Origin: Pigmentiphaga sp. NML030171
GTDB taxonomy: Bacteria; Pseudomonadota; Gammaproteobacteria; Burkholderiales; Burkholderiaceae_B
NCBI RefSeq assembly: GCF_002188635.1
Contig: NZ_NINX01000050.1
Coordinates: 1 to 64,000 of the forward strand
Direction of reading: 5' to 3'
DNA length: 64,000 nt
Shown here: positions 9,461-18,068 of the stretch, one piece after another
Layout: each line of letters starts with the position of its first letter
Numbering within the stretch: the first letter of the stretch is position 1
The notes under the pieces: generated by a model
What the model was told of the DNA's origin: nothing
The model's database searches: none
What the model saw: the letters and a program-made list of their open reading frames with translations, nothing else
Translations under genes and position numbers: made by a program

Positions 9461-10426
9461 CTATTCGGCGGTGATCTTGTTGTCGACGATCACCGGTTTC
9501 CAGCGCGCCAGTTCTTCCTGCATGAAGGCCTTGAATTGCGCGGGCGTGCCCGGCGCGGGCTCCATCAGTTGCTGGCGCAGCAGTTCGACTACCTGGGGCT
9601 GGCGCAGCACCTCGCCGATCGCGGCGCTGATGCGTCCGGCCAGCGCGGCGGGCATGCCGCCGGGTGCGACGAACCCCATCCAGGCGCTGCCGACGATGTC
9701 CGGGTAGAACTCGCGCAAGGCCGGCACCTCGGGCAGCAGCGCTGCGCGCTCGGCGGTGGAGACCGCGATCGGCACTACCTTGTCGCCGCGCACCTGGGCC
9801 ATGGTGGCCTGTGCGGGCAGGCAGCCCATCTGCACCTCGTTGGTCATCACGGCGGTGGTGGCCTGCACGGCGCCGGCGTACATCACCGGAACGATCTGCG
9901 TGCCGCTCTTGTTGGCGAGCAGCGTCATGACCAGGTGGCCCAGCGAGCCGTTGCCCACGTACGAGTAGTTGTATTTGCCGGGATTCTTTTTCAGGACGTC
10001 GATGAGCTCGGGCAGCGTCTTGACGCCCAGTTCCCGGGATGCGATCAACAGGCAGGGCTGGTGCACGCCCAGCGTCAAGGGCGTGAGGTCCTTGGCCGGG
10101 TCGTAGGCCATGCGCTTGTAGAGCAGGGGGTTGTGGACCAGCGGGCCGGCGATGCTGACGCCGAAAGTGCTGCCGTCCGGGTGCGCGCGGGCGACCAGCG
10201 TGGTGCCTATCATGCCGCCGGCGCCGGGCCGGGAGTCGACGATGAAGGGCGTGCCGTACTTCTTCTGCAGGCCCTCGGCGACGACCCGCGCCACGGTATC
10301 GGTGGTCGTGCCGGCGCTGAAGGGGTTGATCACCGTGGTGGCGCGGCTGGGCCAGTCCTGGGCGGCCGCCGCGGTGGCGGTGGCCAGCAGCGCCAGGCAG
10401 GCGATGGCTTGTCGTGTTTTTTTCAT
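9461..10426 (-). CDS. Bug/TctC family solute receptor, inside the FAD oxidoreductase cluster
   Basis: 321 residues from the ATG at 10426 (GGAG upstream); an earlier in-frame start at 10495 would overlap the preceding gene and disturb the signal peptide. MKKTRQ is followed by an Ala-rich leader ending near AAAAQ. The first loop reads INPFSAGTTTDTVAR, an unusual form of the family loop with Thr where Gly is normal, which suggests a ligand different from that of the neighbouring Bug at 5616. It sits between two FAD oxidoreductase genes with gaps of 18-19 bp. Confidence 0.92.
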   Translation of the reverse strand: MKKTRQAIACLALLATATAAAAQDWPSRATTVINPFSAGTTTDTVARVVAEGLQKKYGTPFIVDSRPGAGGMIGTTLVARAHPDGSTFGVSIAGPLVHNPLLYKRMAYDPAKDLTPLTLGVHQPCLLIASRELGVKTLPELIDVLKKNPGKYNYSYVGNGSLGHLVMTLLANKSGTQIVPVMYAGAVQATTAVMTNEVQMGCLPAQATMAQVRGDKVVPIAVSTAERAALLPEVPALREFYPDIVGSAWMGFVAPGGMPAALAGRISAAIGEVLRQPQVVELLRQQLMEPAPGTPAQFKAFMQEELARWKPVIVDNKITAE

Positions 10427-10445
10427 GGATGTCTCCGGGGAAATC

Positions 10446-11795
10446 TCAGGCGGGCGGGTTCTGGCGGACGACCTGTTCGCGGCGGAAAAGCGCATGGTCC
10501 TGCGCCAGGCGGTGCTGCACTTGCGAGACCGGCACGTCCGAGGGAGGGCGGCTGCCGGCCGCGGCGATGGCGCCCAACGTGCCGACCGCCTGCCCCATCG
10601 CCATGGAGGTCGCCATGTGGCGCGCGCCGGCCATGGCCTCGCGGGTCGCGCTCAAGGTGCGGCCGCACACCAGCAGGCCCTCCACGCCTGCGGGCAGCAG
10701 CGTGCGCAGCGGTATCTCGAAGGGCTGGGGCGGCGCATACAGGCGGATGCCGGTGCCGCCCGGCTGGTGGCGGTCGATGGGGCCGGCGCCCAGGGCGATG
10801 GAGTCCTCGAAGCCGCGCGCCTGCATGATGTCTTCTTCGCTGAGCGTGTATCGCCCTTCGATGCGGCGCGTCTCGCGCACGCCCACGCGTTCGGCGACAT
10901 CGGCCAGGATGGCGTGCTCGAAGCCGGGGATCTCGCGCCGCAGGAATCCCACGATGCTGGCGATCTGCCGGCGGCCTTCCTGCTCGGCGCGCGACGCGTC
11001 GCGGGCATCCAGCGCATCGATGTCCTGGATGCGGCTCATCAGGCAGATGGCGTCGGTGCCGCCGGGCGTGCTGACGAAGGACAGGCTTTCCCAGAACAGT
11101 TCGCCGCGCCGCAAGCCATCCAGTACCCGGGCACGGCGTTCGTCGGAAGGCACCGCCCGGAAGCGCGCCACGTCCACGTTCGACAGGCGGAAGGACAGGG
11201 TGCAGGGCTGGCGCTCGCCGCCATCGTCCTGGAACGGGACGCCCGCGCTGGCGCATACCAGCGCATCGCCGGAGGCATCCACCACCACCGGCGCGAGCAG
11301 GGCCAGGCGACCCTGCACGGACTCGACCGTCACACCGCTGATGGCGCCGTCCCGTACCAGTGCGCGCGCGAAGCTCGTGTGCAGCAGTACCTCCGCGCCC
11401 GCTTCGCTGACGGCGCCGTCCAGCACCCATTTGACCGTCTCGGGGTTGAAGGGCAGCACGCGCAGCGGGAACGGCGTGCCGGCTGCCTCGCCCATCACGT
11501 AGCGGTGGAAGCCGTCCGAGCCGCCGGCGGCCTGCACGCGCTCGGCCAGCTCGAACGGGATGCCGCCTACCACGCGCGTTTCGCCGTGGAAGAAGGCGAC
11601 CCATTGCGCCACGAGATTGGCGGTGGCGGCGCCGCCCAGGCAGCCTCCGCGCTCGACCAGCAGCGTGCGCGCGCCGGTGCGCGCCGCGGCGATGGCGGCC
11701 ACGGTGCCGGAGGCGCCGCCGCCGACGACGATGACGTCATAGCGGCCCGCGACGGGCGTGTTCAGGGTTTCCTGGATGGTGTCGGATGGCGGCAT
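10446..11795 (-). CDS. FAD-dependent oxidoreductase, copy 1 (paralogue of 6626-8005)
   Basis: 449 residues. The flavin motif GGGASGTVAA is at about 25-34, followed by GCLGGAATAN, DASGD and VCGRTLSATREA, all collinear with the copy at 6626-8005. First gene of the enzyme cluster, 86 bp downstream of the IclR gene, and preceded by an inverted repeat. GGGAGA lies before the ATG. The two copies suggest duplication of an enzyme-plus-receptor unit followed by divergence. Confidence 0.85.
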   Translation of the reverse strand: MPPSDTIQETLNTPVAGRYDVIVVGGGASGTVAAIAAARTGARTLLVERGGCLGGAATANLVAQWVAFFHGETRVVGGIPFELAERVQAAGGSDGFHRYVMGEAAGTPFPLRVLPFNPETVKWVLDGAVSEAGAEVLLHTSFARALVRDGAISGVTVESVQGRLALLAPVVVDASGDALVCASAGVPFQDDGGERQPCTLSFRLSNVDVARFRAVPSDERRARVLDGLRRGELFWESLSFVSTPGGTDAICLMSRIQDIDALDARDASRAEQEGRRQIASIVGFLRREIPGFEHAILADVAERVGVRETRRIEGRYTLSEEDIMQARGFEDSIALGAGPIDRHQPGGTGIRLYAPPQPFEIPLRTLLPAGVEGLLVCGRTLSATREAMAGARHMATSMAMGQAVGTLGAIAAAGSRPPSDVPVSQVQHRLAQDHALFRREQVVRQNPPA

Positions 11796-11875
11796 GCATG
11801 TCTCCCGGGCGCCCTGTGCGGGTGCCTCCTGTCATGCCGTGCAGTGTTGCGCTCAGCGCCGCTTGCCGCCAGACG

Positions 11876-11895
11876 GTGTTCTCATATGTGAACAC
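11876..11895. promoter_or_regulatory. Inverted repeat ahead of the FAD oxidoreductase cluster
   Basis: GTGTTC-TCATATGT-GAACAC, a perfect 6-8-6 inverted repeat overlapping the stop codon of the IclR gene and lying 80 bp before the first enzyme gene. A plausible operator for the enzyme cluster; the binding protein (IclR product) is inferred from position only. Confidence 0.4.
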
Positions 11896-12736
11896 TTTTC
11901 GTTTCGATGGGCCTGGGCCGATCCGTGGCCGCGGCGATTTCCGCGGCGGCGGCGCGCAGGGCAAGCTCCAGCTTCCGCTTGCGTGCGTCGTCCAGCCGGC
12001 TGGCCGGAAGCGCAAGGCCCAAGGCCGCGAGCGCGCGGCCGTGTACGTCCAGGATGGGTACGGCCAGGCCCACGATGCCGACGGTGAACTCGCTGAAGGA
12101 CCAGGCCACGCCTTCTTCCCGGATCTGGTTCAACTGCCGCCGCAGGACGGTCGTGGAGCGTATGGTCTGCTCGGTGCGCGGTTGCAGCTTGACGCGCTGG
12201 AGATAGGCTTCGCGTTCGGCCGGCGGCAGCCACGCAAGCAGCACCTTGCCCGCCGAACTGGCATAGAGCGGCTGCATGACGCCCACGTGCACCGAGTACA
12301 GCACCGCGTTTGGCGATTGCGCGGAGGCGATGCGTTCGGCCATGTCGTTGCGCAGCACGCTCAGGCCGGCCGACTCCTCGGTATCGCGCATGAGCCGTTG
12401 CAGCCAGGGTTCGCTGGCGCGAAGCAGGTCGCGGTTGTGCGCGCCGCGGCGCGCGAGCGCGTAGGCGCCTTCGCCCAGCTGGAACTGCTGCGTGTCCTGC
12501 AATTGCTCGATGTAGCCCCGTTCGACAAGATTGCGCAGCAGCGCGCTCAGGCTGCTTTTCGGGACGCCGGTCCGGCGCGAGATCTCGGCATGGGTCATGG
12601 CGCGGCCGGTGCTGGCCAGCAGCTCCAGCAGGTCGAGGACGCGGTCCGCCGATTTGACGCTGGACCGGACGGGGGCGGGTTTGCCGCGCGCGGCGGCGGC
12701 CACGCGGCGCGGCTTGGACGAAGGGGCGGAGTTCAC
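11882..12736 (-). CDS. IclR family transcriptional regulator
   Basis: 284 residues from GTG at 12736; the TTG at 12793 would add 19 residues of atypical sequence. After a basic Ala/Arg/Lys-rich tail, the winged HTH covers about 28-90 (AEISRRTGVPKSSLSALL), then the IclR effector domain with LYASSAGKVLLAW and the closing VPILDVHG...AALGLALP region. It is upstream of and co-oriented with the FAD oxidoreductase/Bug cluster and divergent from the gene at 12814. It probably controls the cluster in response to a small aromatic or organic acid. Confidence 0.88.
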   Translation of the reverse strand: MNSAPSSKPRRVAAAARGKPAPVRSSVKSADRVLDLLELLASTGRAMTHAEISRRTGVPKSSLSALLRNLVERGYIEQLQDTQQFQLGEGAYALARRGAHNRDLLRASEPWLQRLMRDTEESAGLSVLRNDMAERIASAQSPNAVLYSVHVGVMQPLYASSAGKVLLAWLPPAEREAYLQRVKLQPRTEQTIRSTTVLRRQLNQIREEGVAWSFSEFTVGIVGLAVPILDVHGRALAALGLALPASRLDDARKRKLELALRAAAAEIAAATDRPRPIETKSVHI

Positions 12737-12786
12737 CCGGGAATTGTATGGTAGGGTGCCGAAGCGGTTGCTGAACGCGAATCGAA

Positions 12787-12804
12787 ATACCAACGTATTG
12801 GCAT
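12787..12804. promoter_or_regulatory. Near-palindrome upstream of the IclR gene
   Basis: AT-A-CCAA-CGTA-TTGG-C-AT: symmetric except for one pair. It lies about 50 bp before the GTG chosen for the IclR gene and 10 bp before the ATG of the divergent gene at 12814. It may be an autoregulatory site; the assignment is tentative. Confidence 0.35.
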
Positions 12805-12813
12805 GACTGCCAG

Positions 12814-14178
12814 ATGCTCGACGATTTTCTGAAAGCCGTGGTTCGCCGCTATCGCCTGCCCACGGACGCTTGTCTGCCTCCAGGCACGCGCACCGCCAAC
12901 CCGTCCGCCACGCTTGCGCTGGCCATCGAGCGGGCCCGCCAAGCGATCGCGGGTGGGGGCGAGCCGGACGCGGACCTGACGCGGGTCTTCACCGGGGCGC
13001 TTGCCCGCCTGATCGGCGAAGCGATGCATCCGGAGGGCGGCGACCCGGTCATCCAGGCCATGGTGCTCAGACACCGGCATGCGCATGTGCGCGAATATGC
13101 CTCGCTATACGCGCGAGCCGGCCAGGACCGCCGGCAGGTCCGGGCGGCGGTCGATGCCGTGGCTCATCCTGCCCGATTGCAGCGCATGCCCGGTGGACCC
13201 GTGCAGCAAGCCCTGGCGCAATGGCGCACCGCCGCCTCTCGCGAGTCCTGGCGCGATCTCCGCATGGGCCTGCCGCGCCTATTGGGCATGCCGGACATCG
13301 CCAGCGACACGCCACTCCAGGCCGGCCTGGCCAGGCTGCTGGAGCATCCCGCGCTAGTCCGCCTGCAACGTCTCGATGCTTTGGCGTCGGACGAACTCGT
13401 GCGCCATTACCAGGCGCTCTGGGACGGCCATGGGCCGCGCCAGGGAAGCGCCGAGGCCGCCGCGCAAGGGGGCGTTTCGCAGAAACGTGGCAAGGCCGTC
13501 GAGGCGGCTGCCGCCCGGGCGCTCGGAGCGTTGGCCGGACGCCTGGACCGGGAGGAGGGCGCCGGAGCGGTGCACCGGGTGGTGACGTCGATGCGGGTGC
13601 CCTCATCGATACGCGCCAGCCGTGAACGCGCCAAGACCGAATGGGATGTGGTCCTGCTGCGGCGCGTGCCGGATATGGATGGTGAACCGGCCTGGAGCGT
13701 CCGCCTGCTGGTCGAAGCCAAGGCCTCCATCGAGGCTGCGACGACAGACCTGCCGCGGCTGCAGCGCGGCGTGCGTGTGCTTGCGCAGGCCGAGGCTGGC
13801 GTGGCCTATTCGTTCCAGGCCAGCGAAGGCGCGGTGCGTTTGTGCGGTTCATCGCTGCGCGAGCTGTCCGCCGACGAAGCGGGCGTGGCGCGTTCGGTGC
13901 TGTATTGCTGCGATGCGCCCGCCGAACCCACACCGCGCCTACTGGGCGCGGCCAGCCGCATGCAGCTTCTGTCGGCGCCGGCCAGCCTGGCGTTCGCCAG
14001 CGCGCTGGCAGAAGGGCGCGACCCGGATCCGCGGGGGCTGGAAGCGGTCTGGAACGAGCTGCTGCATGCGCCGGGCTGGGCCGCGGTGCTGGATCAGTAC
14101 CCGCGGCTGCGCCAGGTGCGCGGGCTGATGGTGCATGTGGACGACCTGATGGCTGCGATTACCGGCAAGTCGCACTGA
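12814..14178 (+). CDS. Unrecognised protein with a possible PD-(D/E)XK nuclease-like motif
   Basis: 454 residues, soluble, no signal peptide or membrane segment. The N-terminal half is helical and Arg/Ala-rich. The middle shows GKAVE (226-230), then EWD at 276-278, then LLVEAKAS with E301 and K303. The order Glu-helix, Asp, ExK is that of the PD-(D/E)XK restriction-endonuclease fold, but spacing and strand pattern were judged by eye only. It stands alone between a divergent IclR gene and a convergent Bug gene, with no partner methylase or helicase, which argues against a classical restriction system. The family is unknown to me; I may recall homologues in Bordetella carrying an unlikely shikimate-pathway label. 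Confidence 0.6.
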   Translation: MLDDFLKAVVRRYRLPTDACLPPGTRTANPSATLALAIERARQAIAGGGEPDADLTRVFTGALARLIGEAMHPEGGDPVIQAMVLRHRHAHVREYASLYARAGQDRRQVRAAVDAVAHPARLQRMPGGPVQQALAQWRTAASRESWRDLRMGLPRLLGMPDIASDTPLQAGLARLLEHPALVRLQRLDALASDELVRHYQALWDGHGPRQGSAEAAAQGGVSQKRGKAVEAAAARALGALAGRLDREEGAGAVHRVVTSMRVPSSIRASRERAKTEWDVVLLRRVPDMDGEPAWSVRLLVEAKASIEAATTDLPRLQRGVRVLAQAEAGVAYSFQASEGAVRLCGSSLRELSADEAGVARSVLYCCDAPAEPTPRLLGAASRMQLLSAPASLAFASALAEGRDPDPRGLEAVWNELLHAPGWAAVLDQYPRLRQVRGLMVHVDDLMAAITGKSH

Positions 14179-14199
14179 TCTTGCCGGCGGTCGCGGATC

Positions 14200-15156
14200 T
14201 CAGTTGATGGTGATGCCGCTCTTCTTGACCACGTCCTGCCACTTCTGGATTTCCGCGCGGCGGAAGGACTCGAGCTCGGCCGGGCTGGAGCCCACCAGTT
14301 CGGCCCCGATGCCTTCGAGCTTGGCCTTGACCTCCGGATCCTTGAGCACGTCGGCCAGCGCGGCCGACATCTGGTCGATGATGGCCTTGGGGGTGCCTGC
14401 GGGCGCGAACACGGCGTTCCATTCGTAGGACGAGAAACCCGGCACGCCGGATTCGGCGATGGTGGGAATCTGCGGCAGCACCGCCGAGCGCTTGTCGCCG
14501 CCGACCGCGATGGGGCGCAGCTTGCCGCTCTGGATGTGGGTCCACGCCGACCCCAGGCTGGCGAACATGATGGGCACCTGGCCCGACATCACGTCCACCA
14601 TGGCGGGGCCGCCGCCCTTGTAGGCGACATGGACGAGCGAGGTGCCGGCCATGACGTTGAACAGTTCGCCGGCCAGGTGCTGCGCCGAGCCGGGACCGGC
14701 CGAGGCGAAGTAGGCGGGGTTGGCGGACTTGCCGTTCCGGATCAAGTCCTGCACCGAGGCGATCTTGCCTTGCGGCGAGGTCACCAGCACGTTGGGCACG
14801 CGCAGCAGCAGCGAGACGGCGTCGAAGGCCTTGAGCGTGTCGAAGCTCATCTTGCTCTGCAGCGCCGGGTTCTGCGCGTGGTTGGAGGCGTCGAGCATGA
14901 AGGTGTAGCCATCGGGGGCGGAACGGGCCGCCGCGGCACCGCCTATCATGCCGCCTGCGCCGCCCTTGTTGTCGATGATGACGGACTGGCCGAGCCTGGC
15001 CGACAGCCTGGGGCCGATGATGCGGGCCACCGTGTCCACCGTGCCGCCGGGCGGATAGGTGACGATCAGGGTGACGGGTTTCTCGGGCCAGGCGGCGTGC
15101 GCGGTGGACAAGGGCAGGGCAAGGGCCAGGGCGGCCAGGGCGGGGATGCGGATCAT
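14200..15156 (-). CDS. Bug/TctC family solute receptor paired with an amidohydrolase
   Basis: 318 residues. The short leader ends near AHAAWPEKP; the binding loop is TYPPGGTVDTVARI, with VIIDNKGGAGGMIGG after it. AAGGAG precedes the ATG. It starts 9 bp after the amidohydrolase stop, so both are one leftward transcript whose promoter faces the LysR gene at 16095. The hydrolase partner hints at a lactone or carboxylate ligand. Confidence 0.93.
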   Translation of the reverse strand: MIRIPALAALALALPLSTAHAAWPEKPVTLIVTYPPGGTVDTVARIIGPRLSARLGQSVIIDNKGGAGGMIGGAAAARSAPDGYTFMLDASNHAQNPALQSKMSFDTLKAFDAVSLLLRVPNVLVTSPQGKIASVQDLIRNGKSANPAYFASAGPGSAQHLAGELFNVMAGTSLVHVAYKGGGPAMVDVMSGQVPIMFASLGSAWTHIQSGKLRPIAVGGDKRSAVLPQIPTIAESGVPGFSSYEWNAVFAPAGTPKAIIDQMSAALADVLKDPEVKAKLEGIGAELVGSSPAELESFRRAEIQKWQDVVKKSGITIN

Positions 15157-15165
15157 GGTGTCTCC

Positions 15166-15978
15166 TTAGAATGCAAAGCAGCGGCTCGGATTGGCCGCGA
15201 GGATGCGCAGGCGTAGATCGATGTCGTCGATCCAGTTGGCGAGTGCCTGATAGGTTTGCGCGTAGGTCACGCCGGGGTGTTGGGTATGGGGCCAGTCGCT
15301 GCCCCAGACCAGGCGCTCCGGCCCGGCATGTTCGACCAACAGGCGCGCGGCCTGGCGGGCCGCCGGCCCGTCCGGCTCGGACCAGTTGCGATAGGCGCCC
15401 GAGAGCTTGACCCAGACGCCGTCGTCGCGGGCGGCCTCGAGCAGCCACTGGAAACCGGGGTCCGCGGCGCCCGTCGCGGGCGCGGGTCGGCCGAAGTGGT
15501 CCACCACCACGCGGCATTGCGCCGCGCGCAGCGGGCCGACGATGGCGGCCAGGCGTGCCGCCTCGACATGGACTTCGACATGCCAGTCCAGCGCCCGCAG
15601 GCAGGCCAGCAGGCGGGGCCAGCCGCCGCGGTCCAGCACGGGCAGCGGCTGGCCGATCAGGTTCAGCCGGATACCGACGACGCCGCCGCGCGCCAGCCGC
15701 TCCAGTTCGTCCGGCGCCGCATGCTGGTCCACGACCGCCACGCCCCGCAGCCGGTTCGGCGCCTGGCGGATGGCGTCGAGCATGTAGCCGTTGTCCGTGC
15801 CCAGGAAGCTGGGCTGGATCAGTACGCCGGCCCGCAGCCCGTGGGCGTCCAGGTGCCCGAGATAGTCTTCCAGCAAGGCATTGGTTTCGGGCGCATAGCG
15901 CCGTCCCGGCGCCAGCGCCAGCGAACGGGCGAAGACATGGGCATGGGCGTCGATCAGCAGGGGCGCGGGGTTGGCCAC
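15166..15978 (-). CDS. Amidohydrolase family protein (amidohydrolase_2, lactonase-like)
   Basis: 270-residue metal-dependent hydrolase of the TIM-barrel amidohydrolase_2 family, which includes 2-pyrone-4,6-dicarboxylate lactonase and related decarboxylases or lactonases. The metal ligands are visible: HAH in LIDAHAHVF (11-13), a mid-barrel His in VEVHVEA, His in VVDHFGRP, and the C-terminal Asp in WGSDWPHTQ. GTG start with GGAGAG eight bases before it. First gene of the operon with the Bug receptor, divergent from LysR at 16095. Confidence 0.85.
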   Translation of the reverse strand: MANPAPLLIDAHAHVFARSLALAPGRRYAPETNALLEDYLGHLDAHGLRAGVLIQPSFLGTDNGYMLDAIRQAPNRLRGVAVVDQHAAPDELERLARGGVVGIRLNLIGQPLPVLDRGGWPRLLACLRALDWHVEVHVEAARLAAIVGPLRAAQCRVVVDHFGRPAPATGAADPGFQWLLEAARDDGVWVKLSGAYRNWSEPDGPAARQAARLLVEHAGPERLVWGSDWPHTQHPGVTYAQTYQALANWIDDIDLRLRILAANPSRCFAF

Positions 15979-16049
15979 GGAGGGCTCTCCAGAATCGTGT
16001 CCGGCCTGGGCGTCGTGCCGGAATCGGGCCGATTCTAGAAACGCTTGTT

Positions 16050-16090
16050 ATATTTATCTATCCATTTTCGGATGTTTTGTTATAAGGTCT
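16050..16090. promoter_or_regulatory. AT-rich divergent promoter region, amidohydrolase/LysR
   Basis: The 116 bp between the two divergent genes contain the only AT-rich block nearby, with TTGTTATA near 16046 echoed by TTGTTATAA near 16077, and between them ATCC-ATTTTC-GGAT, a small inverted repeat. This fits overlapping promoters with a LysR site. The exact box cannot be fixed by eye. Confidence 0.3.
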
Positions 16091-16094
16091 TGTG

Positions 16095-16982
16095 ATGGAT
16101 ATCCGGCGCCTGGAAGAGTTCATCGCGGTCCTGGACACGGGCAGCCTGAGCAAGGCGGCCGAACGGCTGGGGGTGGCCCAGCCGGCCCTGAGCCAATCCC
16201 TGGCGCGGCTCGAACGCGAACTGGGCGTCAAGCTGTTCCAGCGGTCGCGGCGCGGCGCCGAGCCCACGCCGGCGGCGCGCCAGATCGCCGAGGAAGTGCG
16301 GCGCGGCGTGTTCCGCATCGTCAACGCCATCGACGCGGCCCAGGCCATCGCGGCGGGCAGGGCGGGCGTGCTGCGCGTCGGCCTGGTTTCCAGCGCGCTG
16401 GTGGACATCCTGCCGCGCGCCCTGCGGGTCCTGCGCGCCCAGGTGCCGGGCCTGCGCATCGTGCTGCGCGAAATGAGCAACGCCGAGCAGGCGCAGGCCT
16501 TGTCGCGCGGCGAGATCGACGTGGCGCTGGTGCACACGCCGGTGGCCCTGTCGGGGGTCATGCACGAGAAAGTGCTGATGCGCGAGCGCCTGGTGGCGGC
16601 CGTGCCGGCGGACTTGCTGCCCGGCGGCAAAGACAGGGTGACGATGGCCGACATCGCCCGTGCCGGCCTGGTGATGTTTCCGCATGCCCAGCTGCCGACC
16701 TTCTACGAGGCGGTGATGGATGCGTTCCGCAAGGAAGGCCTGGATGCCGACGTCGTGCAGGAGGCGAACCGGACCTTGACCGTGCTGGCCTGCGTGGCGG
16801 GCGGCTGCGGGATCGCGCTGCTGCCCAGCTGGATACGTTCGCTGGATTTCGCCGGGGTGCGCTATTGCGAGGTGGCGGACGGGACGCGGCTGCCCAGCTT
16901 CGACGTCAGTGCCATCTGGCCCAAGCGCTCCGTGGCCGGGCTGGCCGACGATTTCGTGCGCGCCTGCGGGGTCGGGCCGTGA
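16095..16982 (+). CDS. LysR family transcriptional regulator (next to the amidohydrolase)
   Basis: 295 residues from the ATG at 16095; GTG at 16092 is immediately adjacent and possible. The HTH is at about 2-60 (SKAAERLGVAQPALSQSLARLE), then an effector domain with the cbl/CysB-like AGRAGVLRVGLV segment. Divergent from the amidohydrolase/Bug operon, its likely target. A second LysR gene starts 49 bp after its stop. Confidence 0.9.
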   Translation: MDIRRLEEFIAVLDTGSLSKAAERLGVAQPALSQSLARLERELGVKLFQRSRRGAEPTPAARQIAEEVRRGVFRIVNAIDAAQAIAAGRAGVLRVGLVSSALVDILPRALRVLRAQVPGLRIVLREMSNAEQAQALSRGEIDVALVHTPVALSGVMHEKVLMRERLVAAVPADLLPGGKDRVTMADIARAGLVMFPHAQLPTFYEAVMDAFRKEGLDADVVQEANRTLTVLACVAGGCGIALLPSWIRSLDFAGVRYCEVADGTRLPSFDVSAIWPKRSVAGLADDFVRACGVGP

Positions 16983-17031
16983 AATCCGCGGCGTGGCGTC
17001 ACAAAGCCGGCCGCTGTTTCGTCCTAATGGC

Positions 17032-18051
17032 ATGGACAAGCACACATTCCCCGGGCCCGACGCGCTGGCCTCCAGTTTCGCCACCAGCTACGCCGGCGTG
17101 GTGGCCTTCATCGCGGTGGCCGCCGAAGGCAGTTTCGCCAGGGCGGGCGATCGCCTGGGCATCGGCCGGTCGGCGGTCAGCCGCAGCGTGCAGAAGCTGG
17201 AAGACCAGTTGGGAATCCGGCTGTTCGTGCGCACGACGCGCGCCACGTCGCTGACGCGGGAAGGCGAACGTTTCTACGAACATTGCCGGCCCGGCGTCGA
17301 GCATATCGTGCAGGCGCTGGACGAGATGCGGGAATTGCGGGAAGGACCGCCCGCGGGCTTGCTGCGCATCAGCGCCACGGCGGGTTTCGGCCGCAAGGTC
17401 GTCGCGCCGCTGTTGAACGGCTTTCGCGCCGCCTATCCGGAGGTGTCGGTCGACCTGCTGCTGGACGACAGGCCCACGGATTTCACGGCGGACAGGGTGG
17501 ATGTGTCGTTCCGCGATGGACGCATGGAGGACAGCCAGATCATCGCCCGGCGATTGATCCCCATGCCGATGCTGCTGTGCGCATCGCCCGGCTATGCCGC
17601 ACAGCGCGGGCTGCCGCGCGACCTCGACGAACTGGCCGGCCATCGATGCGTGAACTTTCGCCTGGCTTCCGGACGCGTGGCCGAGTGGGAATTCCAGGCG
17701 GGCGACCGGTTGCGCAAGTTCATGCCGCGGCCGCCGCAGGCGATGCTGGCCTTCAACGACGCGGACCTGGTGCTGCAAGCGGTGCTGGACGGGCAGGGGA
17801 TCGCGCAGATGGCGGGCTACCAGGTCTGCGAGCACCTGCGCGCCGGCACGCTGCTGGCCTGCCTGCCGCATCATGCGCCGGACGATCGCGGCCATTACCT
17901 CTGCTATCTGAGCCGCCAGCACCTGCCGGCGCGCATGCGGGCCTTCATCGACTACATGACGGCGCGCATCCGCGCGTTGGATTTCCGGATTCCGGACCGC
18001 CCGGACCCAGAGGCGAGCCGGCTGGCCGCGCCGTGGAAACATGCGGCCTAG
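17032..18051 (+). CDS. LysR family transcriptional regulator (second of tandem pair)
   Basis: 339 residues from the ATG at 17032; the longer reading from 16909 would overlap the previous gene in another frame. The N-terminal extension of about 20 residues precedes the HTH (SFARAGDRLGIGRSAVSRSVQKLE). The effector domain is of the AaeR/DmlR kind (LLLDDRPTDF...ADRVDVSFRDG). The tandem pair may be co-transcribed. Its 3' end faces the AhpD-like gene tail to tail. Confidence 0.88.
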   Translation: MDKHTFPGPDALASSFATSYAGVVAFIAVAAEGSFARAGDRLGIGRSAVSRSVQKLEDQLGIRLFVRTTRATSLTREGERFYEHCRPGVEHIVQALDEMRELREGPPAGLLRISATAGFGRKVVAPLLNGFRAAYPEVSVDLLLDDRPTDFTADRVDVSFRDGRMEDSQIIARRLIPMPMLLCASPGYAAQRGLPRDLDELAGHRCVNFRLASGRVAEWEFQAGDRLRKFMPRPPQAMLAFNDADLVLQAVLDGQGIAQMAGYQVCEHLRAGTLLACLPHHAPDDRGHYLCYLSRQHLPARMRAFIDYMTARIRALDFRIPDRPDPEASRLAAPWKHAA

Positions 18052-18068
18052 CCGGTGGCGCCGATGCT

